Source: Pigmentiphaga sp. NML030171 (GTDB lineage Bacteria; Pseudomonadota; Gammaproteobacteria; Burkholderiales; Burkholderiaceae_B). Taken from it: a DNA stretch of 64,000 bases. The notes under the pieces were generated by a model that did not search any database, was not told the origin of the DNA, and saw only the letters and a list, made by a program, of their open reading frames with translations. Each line of letters opens with the position of its first letter. The stretch's first letter is position 1. The position numbers were made by a program, and so were the translations under genes. The stretch covers positions 1 through 64,000 of the forward strand of contig NZ_NINX01000007.1 of assembly GCF_002188635.1 (NCBI RefSeq), in the 5' to 3' direction. Positions 17,501 to 25,255 of the stretch are shown piece after piece.

Positions 17501-18021
17501 TGCTTGTTCCCACCTTCCGCGGCCAGCATCGCTGCGTGCAGGGATTGCGCCGACCGCAGCATGTACTTGCGCACCGTGGCGAAAGAAATGCCCAGGCTCT
17601 TGGCGATCTGGGAATACGTGAGTCCGTCGAGTTGCGACAGCAGGAACGTCTGGCGTACCTTGGCCGGCAGCGCGCCCAGTGCGCGGTCCACCAGCAGCAG
17701 TTCCTCGATGATCAGCGCCCGTTGTTCAGCCGAGGGGGCCTGCGCCTGAGGCCGGTGCGCCAGGGCCTCCAGATAGGCGGCTTCCACCAGGCGCCGGCGG
17801 TGGAGGTCGATCACCAGTCCTTTGGCGACCTGCGTCAGGTGGGCGCGCGATTGGTCGGCCTCCGGCGTTCTTCCCGTCAGCAGGATGCGCAGAAAGGTGT
17901 CATGCGCCAGGTCGGCCGCATCCCCCGCGTGGCCCACGCGCCGGCGCAGCCAGCCCTGCAGCCAGCCGTGGTGGTCGCTGTACAGGGTGTGGAACTTGAC
18001 GGTGGTGTCGCCGGAGGGCAT
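17497..18021 (-). CDS. FecI-like ECF sigma factor
   Basis: A 174-residue ECF sigma factor of the iron-uptake (FecI) group. Region 2 (about 10-75) includes DAADLAHDTFLRIL, and region 4 (about 110-165) includes LPAKVRQTFLLSQLDGLTY and the helix-turn-helix YSQIAKSLGISFATVRKYM. It should direct RNA polymerase to the receptor promoter when the receptor senses its siderophore. A Fur-box-like sequence lies about 30 bases upstream of the start, so iron probably represses it. The order sigma, FecR, receptor, PepSY is standard for these cassettes. Confidence 0.93.
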   Translation of the reverse strand: MPSGDTTVKFHTLYSDHHGWLQGWLRRRVGHAGDAADLAHDTFLRILLTGRTPEADQSRAHLTQVAKGLVIDLHRRRLVEAAYLEALAHRPQAQAPSAEQRALIIEELLLVDRALGALPAKVRQTFLLSQLDGLTYSQIAKSLGISFATVRKYMLRSAQSLHAAMLAAEGGNKQ

Positions 18022-18049
18022 GTGGGGCCTGCGCGGGGTGGAGCATATT

Positions 18050-18070
18050 GATGCGAACGATTCTCATTAT
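18050..18070 (-). promoter_or_regulatory. Fur-box-like operator of the iron cassette
   Basis: On the minus strand the sequence ATAATGAGAATCGTTCGCAT matches the Fur consensus GATAATGATAATCATTATC in most of its first ten positions (AATGAGAAT, then a weaker right half). It lies 29-49 bases before the FecI-like start codon, where it would overlap the promoter. Low-iron derepression of the whole cassette is the expected result. Confidence 0.65.
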
Positions 18071-18084
18071 ATGCGTTGACCTGA

Positions 18085-19329
18085 TTATGGCAATAAAGAT
18101 GGCTCGACATCCGGCCCCAGCATCCCATCCGCAATTCTCCGCGCGGTATTGACCGAGTCGGTCATGCCAAGATGACCGTGTCCCACGGCCAGCCAGAGAC
18201 CTGGCTCGATGGCCGGGCCGATGACGGGCAGCGAATCGGGCATGCAGGGACGATGGCCCATCCAGTGTGTAGCCGTTGCGTTAGCCAGTCCGTCGAAGGT
18301 TTCGCGTACGATGCGTTCGAGCAGGCGCGCGCGGCGCATGTCCGGGGGACGGTCGAGGCCCGCGATCTCGACCGTGCCGCCTACCCGCAGTCCGTCCTCC
18401 ATCGGGGCCAGGAATATCTTGCGGTCGGCCAGCACCACCGAGCGCGAGACCAGCCCGGCACAGCCCGAGAACTGTGCGTGATAGCCGCGCTGGCTCTCCA
18501 GCGGCAGCCGGATGCCGAGCGGCTCCAGCAGGCGCGTGGACCATGCGCCGGCGGCCACCACCACCCGGGAAAAATGTTCGCCACCTCGTCCGGAATTCAG
18601 CTCCCATCCGTCGCCGTCGCGCTTGAGCGCCCGCACCTCGTCGCGCCGTACCTCGCCGCCGCGCGCGGCGAACGCCCGCACGATGGCCTGGACATAGCGC
18701 AGCGGATTGAGGATGGTTCCGTCGTCGGGCAGGAATACGCCAACCGTGTAGCGCTTGCCCACATGCGGTTCCAGTTCCAGGATGCCGGGACGGTCGAGCA
18801 GCGTGAAGGGCAAGCCGTGCGAGGCGCGCAGCCGCCACGCGGCTTCGTCCTGGGCGTGGGCATGGCTGTCGGGATAGAGGTGAAGCTGGCCGCGCTGAAG
18901 GATGAGTTCCGGGACGCCGACTTCGCGGGCAAGGGCCTGGTGCGCCGCGACGGCGCCGGCGTGCAGGCGTGCCAGCGTGCGCGACGCTTCCGCGACCTTG
19001 GCGGCGCGGGCCGACGCCAGGAACCTGAGCAGCCAGGGCAGCGCTCGAGGCAGGTAGCCCAGGGGAAGGAATAGCGGGCTTTCGGGATCGCGCAGCATGC
19101 TGGGCAGCGAGGCCAGGATGCCGGGCATGGCCAGCGGGGCGACGGAACTCATGCTGATCGCGCCCAGGTTGCCGAAGCTGCAACCGCGGCCCGGCTCGTC
19201 ACGGTCGATCAGCACGACGTCGGCGCCACGTCGGCGCAAGGCATGAGCGATACATGCGCCGACGATGCCCGCGCCTATCACGGCGATACGCTGTTCCGGG
19301 CCGGGCGATGGGGTTGCCGCTATCCGCAT
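18085..19329 (-). CDS. FAD-dependent D-amino acid dehydrogenase-like oxidoreductase
   Basis: A 414-residue DAO/DadA-family flavoprotein. The FAD-binding Rossmann motif IAVIGAGIVGACIAHAL lies at about 15-31, followed by LIDRDEPGRGCSFGN. The C-terminal part has GHRPCMPDSLPVIGPA and LAVGHGHLGMT, the usual FAD-closing region. DadA-type enzymes oxidise D-amino acids to 2-oxo acids and pass electrons to the respiratory chain. The start at 19329 overlaps the end of the upstream dipeptidase gene by 10 bases. With a dipeptidase and a Bug receptor in the same operon, the likely job is oxidation of an amino acid released from an imported peptide or N-acyl compound; the substrate is not shown. Confidence 0.87.
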   Translation of the reverse strand: MRIAATPSPGPEQRIAVIGAGIVGACIAHALRRRGADVVLIDRDEPGRGCSFGNLGAISMSSVAPLAMPGILASLPSMLRDPESPLFLPLGYLPRALPWLLRFLASARAAKVAEASRTLARLHAGAVAAHQALAREVGVPELILQRGQLHLYPDSHAHAQDEAAWRLRASHGLPFTLLDRPGILELEPHVGKRYTVGVFLPDDGTILNPLRYVQAIVRAFAARGGEVRRDEVRALKRDGDGWELNSGRGGEHFSRVVVAAGAWSTRLLEPLGIRLPLESQRGYHAQFSGCAGLVSRSVVLADRKIFLAPMEDGLRVGGTVEIAGLDRPPDMRRARLLERIVRETFDGLANATATHWMGHRPCMPDSLPVIGPAIEPGLWLAVGHGHLGMTDSVNTARRIADGMLGPDVEPSLLP

Positions 19330-20540
19330 ATCTCGCGGAATACGCGCATGTAGTTCGCGCCGACGATCTTGACGACGGTGGATTCGGCCATGCCCCGGCG
19401 CAGCATGGCGGCGGTCAGGTTGGGCCACTTGTCCCAGGTTTCCAGGTCCAGCGTCTGCGCGTTCGGATCGAAGCGGTCCTGCGGGCGCCAGCCCACCCAG
19501 TTGAAGCTGCCGCTCTCGGGCCGGATCATCGACGGCGTCCAGGCCAGTGCGTTGTAGTAGGGCTTGCCCCAGTCGGTACCGACGCCGACGTGATCCTCGC
19601 CCATTACATTGACCAGGTGCTGGAGGTGGTCGACGACGGTGTCGAGCGTGGCCCAGCTGCGCGGCTTGCCGTGTTTCTCGGCTCGGCCGTCGCCTTCGGC
19701 CGGCAGGATGAAGGCCGGCAGCACCACCACGCCGGCGTAGCCCCCGCCGTCGGCGATGCCCTTCAGTACGTCGTCGGGCAGGCCTCGGGGGTGGCCGCTG
19801 AGCGCGCGGGCGGCGGTGTGGGTGGCCACGATCGGCGCCCTGGACGCGGCCACCGCGTCGCGCGCGGTGTTCGCGCTGGCGTGCGAGAGATCGACCATCA
19901 TGCGCCGCGCATTCATCCTCTCGACCAGCGCGGCGCCGAAGCGGCTCAGGCCGCCGTCGTTCGTCTCCAGGCAGCCGTCGGCGAAGCGGGTACGCAGGTT
20001 GTACGTGAGCTGCATGCTGCGCACGCCGAGTTCGTGCAGGACTTCCACCCGGCCGAGGTCGGCCCCGACGGGCTCGGCGTTCTGCAGGTTGTACATGACG
20101 GCGTGCCGGCCGTCGCGGTGCGCGGCCTCGAGTTGCGCGGCGTTGGTGGCCAGCGTCACCTGTCCACCCAGCGAGGCCATGAGCGTTTCGGCGCGCCGCG
20201 CGCTGGCGATCGTCGCATCCAGGGCAGTGTCGGGCGGACCGGATGCGTACAAGGTGTAGTTGCATGCCGTGACACCCGAGCGCCACCAGTACGAAAGATA
20301 GGTTTCGCGCGTTTCGGGATCCTGCGCGCACTGGGCGATGAGGTGTTCGGCCATGGCCTTCTTGATGGCGGGGCGCGAGCCGCCCTGGGCCTGCAAGGCC
20401 TTGCCGATCTCGATCATGGCGGGCGTCAGCGCCCATTCGTCGACGAAGCTGGGCGCGAGCGAGTCGATGACGATGTGCTCGGCGTGGATGCGGCGGGCGG
20501 TCTCTTCCGCTTGCGCCGCCGTGGGTGTCGGTCTGTTCAT
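19320..20540 (-). CDS. M19 (membrane dipeptidase) family metallo-hydrolase
   Basis: A 406-residue renal-dipeptidase-like amidohydrolase. Recognisable metal sites are the Glu in MYNLQNAEPVG, His in DLSHAS, His in ATHTAARALSG and Asp in GVGTDWG. The N-terminal HxD that usually completes the first site reads VID in HIVIDSLAPSF, so one zinc ligand seems absent, as in some divergent members. No signal peptide is seen. M19 enzymes cleave dipeptides, often with a D-residue at the C-terminus, or beta-lactams and N-acyl amino acids. The downstream DadA-like gene fits that idea. An alternative start at 20558 overlaps the Bug stop (ATGA); 20540 was chosen for its GCGGGGCAACC leader. Confidence 0.85.
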   Translation of the reverse strand: MNRPTPTAAQAEETARRIHAEHIVIDSLAPSFVDEWALTPAMIEIGKALQAQGGSRPAIKKAMAEHLIAQCAQDPETRETYLSYWWRSGVTACNYTLYASGPPDTALDATIASARRAETLMASLGGQVTLATNAAQLEAAHRDGRHAVMYNLQNAEPVGADLGRVEVLHELGVRSMQLTYNLRTRFADGCLETNDGGLSRFGAALVERMNARRMMVDLSHASANTARDAVAASRAPIVATHTAARALSGHPRGLPDDVLKGIADGGGYAGVVVLPAFILPAEGDGRAEKHGKPRSWATLDTVVDHLQHLVNVMGEDHVGVGTDWGKPYYNALAWTPSMIRPESGSFNWVGWRPQDRFDPNAQTLDLETWDKWPNLTAAMLRRGMAESTVVKIVGANYMRVFREICG

Positions 20541-20554
20541 GGTTGCCCCGCGTG

Positions 20555-21556
20555 TCATTGCGGCTGGATGCCGGCCAGGGAGACCAGCTCTTTGAGCTTC
20601 GCGATGTCCTGCTTGATGATCGCCGCATACTCCTCCGGCGTGCCTCCCAGTGGGCGGGCGCCCGCCGCCTGCATCTGCCGGATCGTCTCGGGCGATTTCA
20701 GGATCGCGTTGATCTCGCGATTGAGCCGATCCACGACGTTGCGCGGAACGTTGGCCGTGGTGAGCACTCCCTGCCAGCTCCTGACCGCGTAGCCCGGCAG
20801 GCCCGTTTCGTCGCAGGTGGGGGCATCGGGCAGCAGCGCGCTGCGTCGGACGTCGCCCAGGCAGACCACCTTGAGGCTGCCGTTCCTCAGGTAAGGCAGG
20901 TAGGCGGTGACGGCGTCGATGGTGACCTTGACCTCGCCGGAAACGATGTCGCGTATGGCTTCGCCGGTGCCTTTGTAGGGCACGTGATTGACCTGGATGC
21001 CGGCCATGCTGGTGAACAGGACCTGCGCCATGTGGCTGGACGAGCCGATACCGGTCGAAGCCATGCTGACGCCGCCCGGGCTCGCCTTGGCGTAGGCGAT
21101 GAACTCGGCGGCGCCGCGCACGGGCAGGGACGGATGGGCGATCAGCGCATTGAGCGTGGTGGTCACCGTGGTGATGGGCTGGAAATCGGCCACCGGATCG
21201 AAGGGCAGCGATTTGTAGAGCGCGGCATTGATGGCGTGGGCCGCCGAGGTGTAAAGAAGGGTATAGCCATCGGCGGAAGCCTTCGCCACGGCACTGGCCG
21301 CGATGCTGCCGCCCGCACCGGGACGGTTCTCCACCACGACCGACTGCCCGAGCCGCTCGGACAACTGCAGCGCGATCATGCGTGCGGACAGGTCGGTGGC
21401 GCCGCCCGCCGAGAACCCAACCAGCATGCGGATCGGCCGGCCGGGGTAGTCGTCGGCCGCGCCCGCGCGGGGCGCGAAGGCCAGCCCGCCCGCCAGGACG
21501 GCGGCCAACGGCGCCCCCAGAGAGAACTTCAAGCCCCACGCTGTTGCATGTTTCAT
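20555..21556 (-). CDS. Bug-family periplasmic solute receptor
   Basis: A 333-residue Bug/TctC protein. The Sec signal peptide (about 1-33) ends AGA before ADDYPGRPIRMLVGF. The ligand-pocket signatures SAGGATDLSARM, VVENRPGAGGSIAA and HVPYKGTGEAIRD are intact, so it should bind a carboxylate or amino-acid-like ligand in the periplasm. A strong GGGGGAAG ribosome binding site lies 6-13 bases before the ATG at 21556. It is the first gene of an operon with the M19 dipeptidase and the DadA-like enzyme and is divergent from a LysR gene, which probably regulates it. No transporter membrane subunits are encoded nearby. Confidence 0.92.
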   Translation of the reverse strand: MKHATAWGLKFSLGAPLAAVLAGGLAFAPRAGAADDYPGRPIRMLVGFSAGGATDLSARMIALQLSERLGQSVVVENRPGAGGSIAASAVAKASADGYTLLYTSAAHAINAALYKSLPFDPVADFQPITTVTTTLNALIAHPSLPVRGAAEFIAYAKASPGGVSMASTGIGSSSHMAQVLFTSMAGIQVNHVPYKGTGEAIRDIVSGEVKVTIDAVTAYLPYLRNGSLKVVCLGDVRRSALLPDAPTCDETGLPGYAVRSWQGVLTTANVPRNVVDRLNREINAILKSPETIRQMQAAGARPLGGTPEEYAAIIKQDIAKLKELVSLAGIQPQ

Positions 21557-21688
21557 GATTCTTCCCCCGGTTTCGAGCACTATCATTTCCGCGGATGCGC
21601 TACTGTCCCCAGCATACAGACGCCGAAATCCGCGATCCAATCCTGTTTTTCTCTGAACCCATAAAAATCGCCTATACCCGATTCCGCC

Positions 21689-22576
21689 ATGTTCAAAGTG
21701 CGTCAGCTCGAGGCTTTCCACGCAGTGATGGTCGCGGGAACCGTGACGGGGGCCGCCGTGCGGCTCGGGTTGTCGCAGCCCGCCATCAGTACCCTGATCG
21801 CGGGGCTGGAGTCCGATCTCGGCTTCAGCCTGTTCGTGCGCGAAAAAAGCCGCCTGCAGCCCACCGAAGAGGCCAAGTATCTCCACGGCGCGGTGGTGGG
21901 CGCGCTTCAAGGGCTGGACGGCATAGCGCAGCTCGCGGCAGATATCCGCGATGCGAAGGCGGGCAGCTTGCGGATCGCGGCGCTTCCCATGCTGGCGCTC
22001 GAATTCCTGCCGCGCGTCGCCGCCCACTTCCTGCGGGACTACCCGGGCGTCAACGTCACCTTGCAGGCACGCAGCTCACCCACGGTCGTGACCCTGGTCA
22101 CCACCCAGCAGTTCGACATCGGATTCTCGGAGACGGCGTATGACCCAGGATGGGTCGACGCCGAAAAGCTCCGCCTGCGCTGCGTCTGTGTCCTGCCCGC
22201 ACAGCATCCGCTGGCGGGAAAGGATGTCATCCGTCCGGCCGACCTGAGCGGACTGCCCATCGTGACAGCGCCGCGCGACCACATCCGCACGCAGCGCCTG
22301 CAGGAGCTGTTCGCCGAAAATGGCGCCACCCTGTCCATCAAGGTCGAGACGCCGCTGTTCGCGTCGATGTGCGCGTTCGTGGCAGAAGGCGTGGGCTACA
22401 GCATTGTCGATCCCGTCACTGCCCACGATTTTTCAGGCCGGGGCCTGGTTGCGCGCCGGTTCGAGCCGGCGTTCTTCAATGACTTCGCGATGCTGTTTCC
22501 GGCGGGAAAACCCCGGTCGCTGGTCACGCAGGCGTTCGTGCGGCTGGTTGCCGAATTCCTGAAGGACTATGACTAG
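21689..22576 (+). CDS. LysR-family transcriptional regulator
   Basis: A 295-residue LysR regulator. The helix-turn-helix (about 1-60) includes AVMVAGTVTGAAVRLGLSQPAIS and the wing LFVREKSRLQPTEEA. The effector domain starts near residue 90 (GSLRIAALPMLALEFLPR). It is divergent from the Bug/dipeptidase/DadA operon, with 132 bases between the start codons, and is the probable regulator of that operon. I found no convincing perfect inverted repeat in the intergenic space. Confidence 0.92.
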   Translation: MFKVRQLEAFHAVMVAGTVTGAAVRLGLSQPAISTLIAGLESDLGFSLFVREKSRLQPTEEAKYLHGAVVGALQGLDGIAQLAADIRDAKAGSLRIAALPMLALEFLPRVAAHFLRDYPGVNVTLQARSSPTVVTLVTTQQFDIGFSETAYDPGWVDAEKLRLRCVCVLPAQHPLAGKDVIRPADLSGLPIVTAPRDHIRTQRLQELFAENGATLSIKVETPLFASMCAFVAEGVGYSIVDPVTAHDFSGRGLVARRFEPAFFNDFAMLFPAGKPRSLVTQAFVRLVAEFLKDYD

Positions 22577-22731
22577 TGTCTTGTCCTGCGTCCGGCGGTT
22601 GTTGCTCAGCCGAGTAACCAAACCGACATATCCGCCTGTCACCATGCGCGGTCCGAGAATGCTTTCCAGTTCGTGCGGATGCGATCAATCTTTCCAATCT
22701 CCCTCGGGACGGGACGCAAAGGCCGGCCAGA

Positions 22732-23460
22732 ATGCGTGCCATGGCTGCGGGGTTGATCGGTTCCGGACTGATGGCCTGGGGAGCATGCGGGTCCGATCCA
22801 GCCTCGGGCGCCGAGTCGCCACGCGTTTTCTCTCCTGAGGATTCGAGTTCCGCCCAGCCCGCGGCGGACCGGGCACAGGCTGTGTTCGAGTTCGACATTC
22901 CCGCGATGCCGCTGGCCGACGCGCTGCACCGCTATGCCTCGCTGACCCGCCGCGCCGCATTGGTTCGCAGCGAAACGGTTGCCGGCCGCAGGTCGTCGGC
23001 GGTGAAGGGGCGTTACACATCCGACGAAGGACTGGCGCGATTGCTGGCGGGAAGCGGTCTGGAGGCGGAAAGCATAGCGGACGGCCCCGCGGATGCATTC
23101 GTGCTGAAGCCCGTCCAGGGTCTGGCGTGGTCCATGGCGTCGGCGCTGAATCGTGCCGGCGACTATCCGGCCCGGGTCCAGGCGCGCTTGTGGGACGCCT
23201 TGTGCGATTCGCCCGCGACCATGCCTGGCGCGTATCGTGCCTTGCTGCGGTTCCGGATCGACGGCCAGGGGCGGGTAGGGGCGGTCCAACTGCTGGAATC
23301 GACGGGAGACGCGGTGCGCGACCGGGCGGTGCGCAGTGCGATCGGCCTGGTGCGGATGGAGATGCCGCCGCCGTCCGGCATGCCGCAGCCGTTGACCATG
23401 ATCGTGCTGCCGAACGATCCCGGCGATCCGGCCGGCTGGCGGCACTGCGGAGCGCCCTGA
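22732..23460 (+). CDS. Stand-alone STN domain protein with TonB-C-like domain
   Basis: A 242-residue exported protein (N-terminal hydrophobic stretch about 1-27). Residues about 51-127 form an STN domain (VFEFDIPAMPLADALHRYAS, then LARLLAGSGLEAE), normally the signalling part of TonB-dependent receptors or the secretin N-domain. Residues about 145-237 (LLRFRIDGQGRVGAVQLLES, then MPPPSGM) resemble a TonB C-terminal domain. There is no beta-barrel. Its gene ends 2 bases before an ECF sigma gene that is followed by fecR, so it could be the signal-giving partner of that FecR. This pairing of domains is unusual, and the role is inferred. Confidence 0.75.
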   Translation: MRAMAAGLIGSGLMAWGACGSDPASGAESPRVFSPEDSSSAQPAADRAQAVFEFDIPAMPLADALHRYASLTRRAALVRSETVAGRRSSAVKGRYTSDEGLARLLAGSGLEAESIADGPADAFVLKPVQGLAWSMASALNRAGDYPARVQARLWDALCDSPATMPGAYRALLRFRIDGQGRVGAVQLLESTGDAVRDRAVRSAIGLVRMEMPPPSGMPQPLTMIVLPNDPGDPAGWRHCGAP

Positions 23461-23462
23461 CC

Positions 23463-23978
23463 ATGTCCCAGGGCGCGCAACCCATTCTGCTGGATTACCT
23501 GACCAAGCGTTACGGCGAACTGAAATTGCGGCTGGCGCGCGTACTGCGCAATGCCGATCTGGCCGGCGATGCGTTGCAGGACACCTGGCTGCGGTTGAAC
23601 AGCGAGAAGTCCGGCGGCATCGGGTCGGTGCAGAGTCCGAGGGCGTATCTGATGCGCATGGCGGCCAACGCGGCGGTGGACATCCAGCGCCGGCATGGCC
23701 AGTCGTTGCCGCATGAGGAGGTCAGCGCCCTGCTGGAGCTGGCGGATCCGGCGCCCGGCCCGGCCGAACAGGCCGAGGCGCGCTCCGACCTTGCCGCCTT
23801 GGTCGCTATGTTGAACCGTCTGCCCAGCCGGCAGCGCGAAGTCATCGTGCTGGTGCGCCTGGAAGGCATGGCGCAGAAGGAAGTGGCCCGGCGCCTGGGC
23901 GTGTCGCTGCGAACCGTGGAGATGGATCTGAAGCGCGCGCACGAATATCTGGATGCCCGGATGACAAATGAAAAATAG
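23463..23978 (+). CDS. ECF sigma factor (FecI group)
   Basis: A 171-residue ECF sigma factor. Region 2 includes NADLAGDALQDTWLRLNS and PRAYLMRMAANAAVDIQRR; region 4 includes LPSRQREVIVLVRLEGMAQK and the recognition helix VARRLGVSLRTVEMDLKR. The FecI type is indicated by size and by a fecR-like gene starting 97 bases downstream. The start lies 2 bases after the STN/TonB gene stop. It most likely transcribes the large exoprotein gene that follows fecR, or an unlinked target. Confidence 0.92.
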   Translation: MSQGAQPILLDYLTKRYGELKLRLARVLRNADLAGDALQDTWLRLNSEKSGGIGSVQSPRAYLMRMAANAAVDIQRRHGQSLPHEEVSALLELADPAPGPAEQAEARSDLAALVAMLNRLPSRQREVIVLVRLEGMAQKEVARRLGVSLRTVEMDLKRAHEYLDARMTNEK

Positions 23979-24074
23979 TTGCGGTTATGGCGGTCGTCAA
24001 ACCGTCATAGTCGATCCATGGGAAATCCGGCCGGCGCTGGCCAGGACGGCCGGCACCCACGACAAGTTCATGCG

Positions 24075-25070
24075 ATGAGACGCTCGACATCTTTCGACAG
24101 CTCTTCGGCCTCGGCCGACGCGATCCAGCGGCAGGCGCGCCTGTGGCTGCGCACGCTCGCGTCGGGCGACGTCAAGCCCTGGGATGCCGAGGCGTTCAAG
24201 CGATGGCTGCATGCCAGCCCGGCTCACCAGCAGGCATTCCGGGATGTCCGGCGGCGGTGGGACGAACTGGGCCCCGGGGTGGCGGAGATGCTGCGAACCA
24301 ATGCCCAGGCCGCGGTCTTTCACGAGCGCACACTGCGTGTCCCGAGGCACGGCCGACGCGCGTTCCTGGGGGCCGCCGCGGGGGTGGCCGCGGCAGCTTC
24401 GGTGGCGGTGCTTTATCCGCCGGCGGGGGTGTGGCCGCCCTTTGGCGCATGGGGGGCCGATTTCCACACCGCCGCCGGTGAGCAGCAGGCCCTGAGCCTT
24501 GCACATGTCAACGTCACACTCAATACCCAGACGCGCATCCGGCAACAGGGCGCGGGTACCGGCATGCATGGCATCGAGCTGCTGGCGGGCGAGGCCGCCA
24601 TCGATTTCGACGGCGCGGGCCGGGCCTTCACCGTGATGGCCGGTGCCGGCCGCAGCACGGCGCAGACGGGAAGCTTCGAGGTGCGCAACCTGAAGGGGCG
24701 GGTCTGCGTGACCTGCATCGCCGGGCTGGTCCGTATCGAGCATCCGGCCGGCGGCGCCATGTTGCAAGCGCGGACGCAGGCCGTCTATGACGAGACATCC
24801 TTGAGCGGAGTGGCCGCGGTCGATCCGGGCAACGTGTCCGCATGGCGCAGGGGGGAGCTGGTCTTCAACCATACCCGGCTGGGCGACGTGCTGGACGAGA
24901 TCAACCGCTATCGCCCAGGGAAGATCATGTTGCTGAACGATGCGGCCGCACAGCGTCCGGTAACGGGCCGTTTCGTGATCGCGGCGCTCGACTCGGCGCT
25001 TTCCCAGCTTCAACACAATTTCGATTTGCACGCCCGTTCGCTGCCCGGCGGATTGCTGATTCTCAGCTGA
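24075..25070 (+). CDS. FecR-like anti-sigma regulator
   Basis: A 331-residue FecR protein. The N-terminal sigma-binding domain (about 17-62, ARLWLRTLASGDVKPWDAEA) precedes a twin-arginine-like GRRAFLGAAAG at 93-103 and a membrane segment (about 98-114). The periplasmic FecR domain (about 130-235, ADFHTAAGEQQALSL) follows, and a C-terminal segment (GDVLDEINRYRPGKIML, about 275-291) is typical for contact with an STN domain. ATG 24075 is the first plausible start. The nearest STN-bearing gene is the stand-alone protein two genes upstream, not a TonB receptor. Confidence 0.9.
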   Translation: MRRSTSFDSSSASADAIQRQARLWLRTLASGDVKPWDAEAFKRWLHASPAHQQAFRDVRRRWDELGPGVAEMLRTNAQAAVFHERTLRVPRHGRRAFLGAAAGVAAAASVAVLYPPAGVWPPFGAWGADFHTAAGEQQALSLAHVNVTLNTQTRIRQQGAGTGMHGIELLAGEAAIDFDGAGRAFTVMAGAGRSTAQTGSFEVRNLKGRVCVTCIAGLVRIEHPAGGAMLQARTQAVYDETSLSGVAAVDPGNVSAWRRGELVFNHTRLGDVLDEINRYRPGKIMLLNDAAAQRPVTGRFVIAALDSALSQLQHNFDLHARSLPGGLLILS

Positions 25071-25072
25071 TC

Positions 25073-25092
25073 GAAAAAACCTGCGGTTTTTC
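25073..25092 (+). terminator. Weak hairpin after the fecR-like gene
   Basis: GAAAAAACC, TGC and GGTTTTTCC form an 8-bp stem with one unpaired A, directly after the fecR stop. The T run lies in the stem, as in some AT-stem terminators or attenuators. It may lower read-through into the exoprotein gene. Confidence 0.35.
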
Positions 25093-25255
25093 CAAACCAC
25101 GTTCCGTCTTAGCGCATCGGATCCGGAAACGCACCGGCGGATGGTGCGGGATTCGCGCGGATACGGCCGGCGGCGATGCCGCCGGCATGGCAATGGCTCA
25201 ACTATTGGCGGGATCGGTCATGGGTACACGGGGGCGCGGCGACATGGGACGTGGG

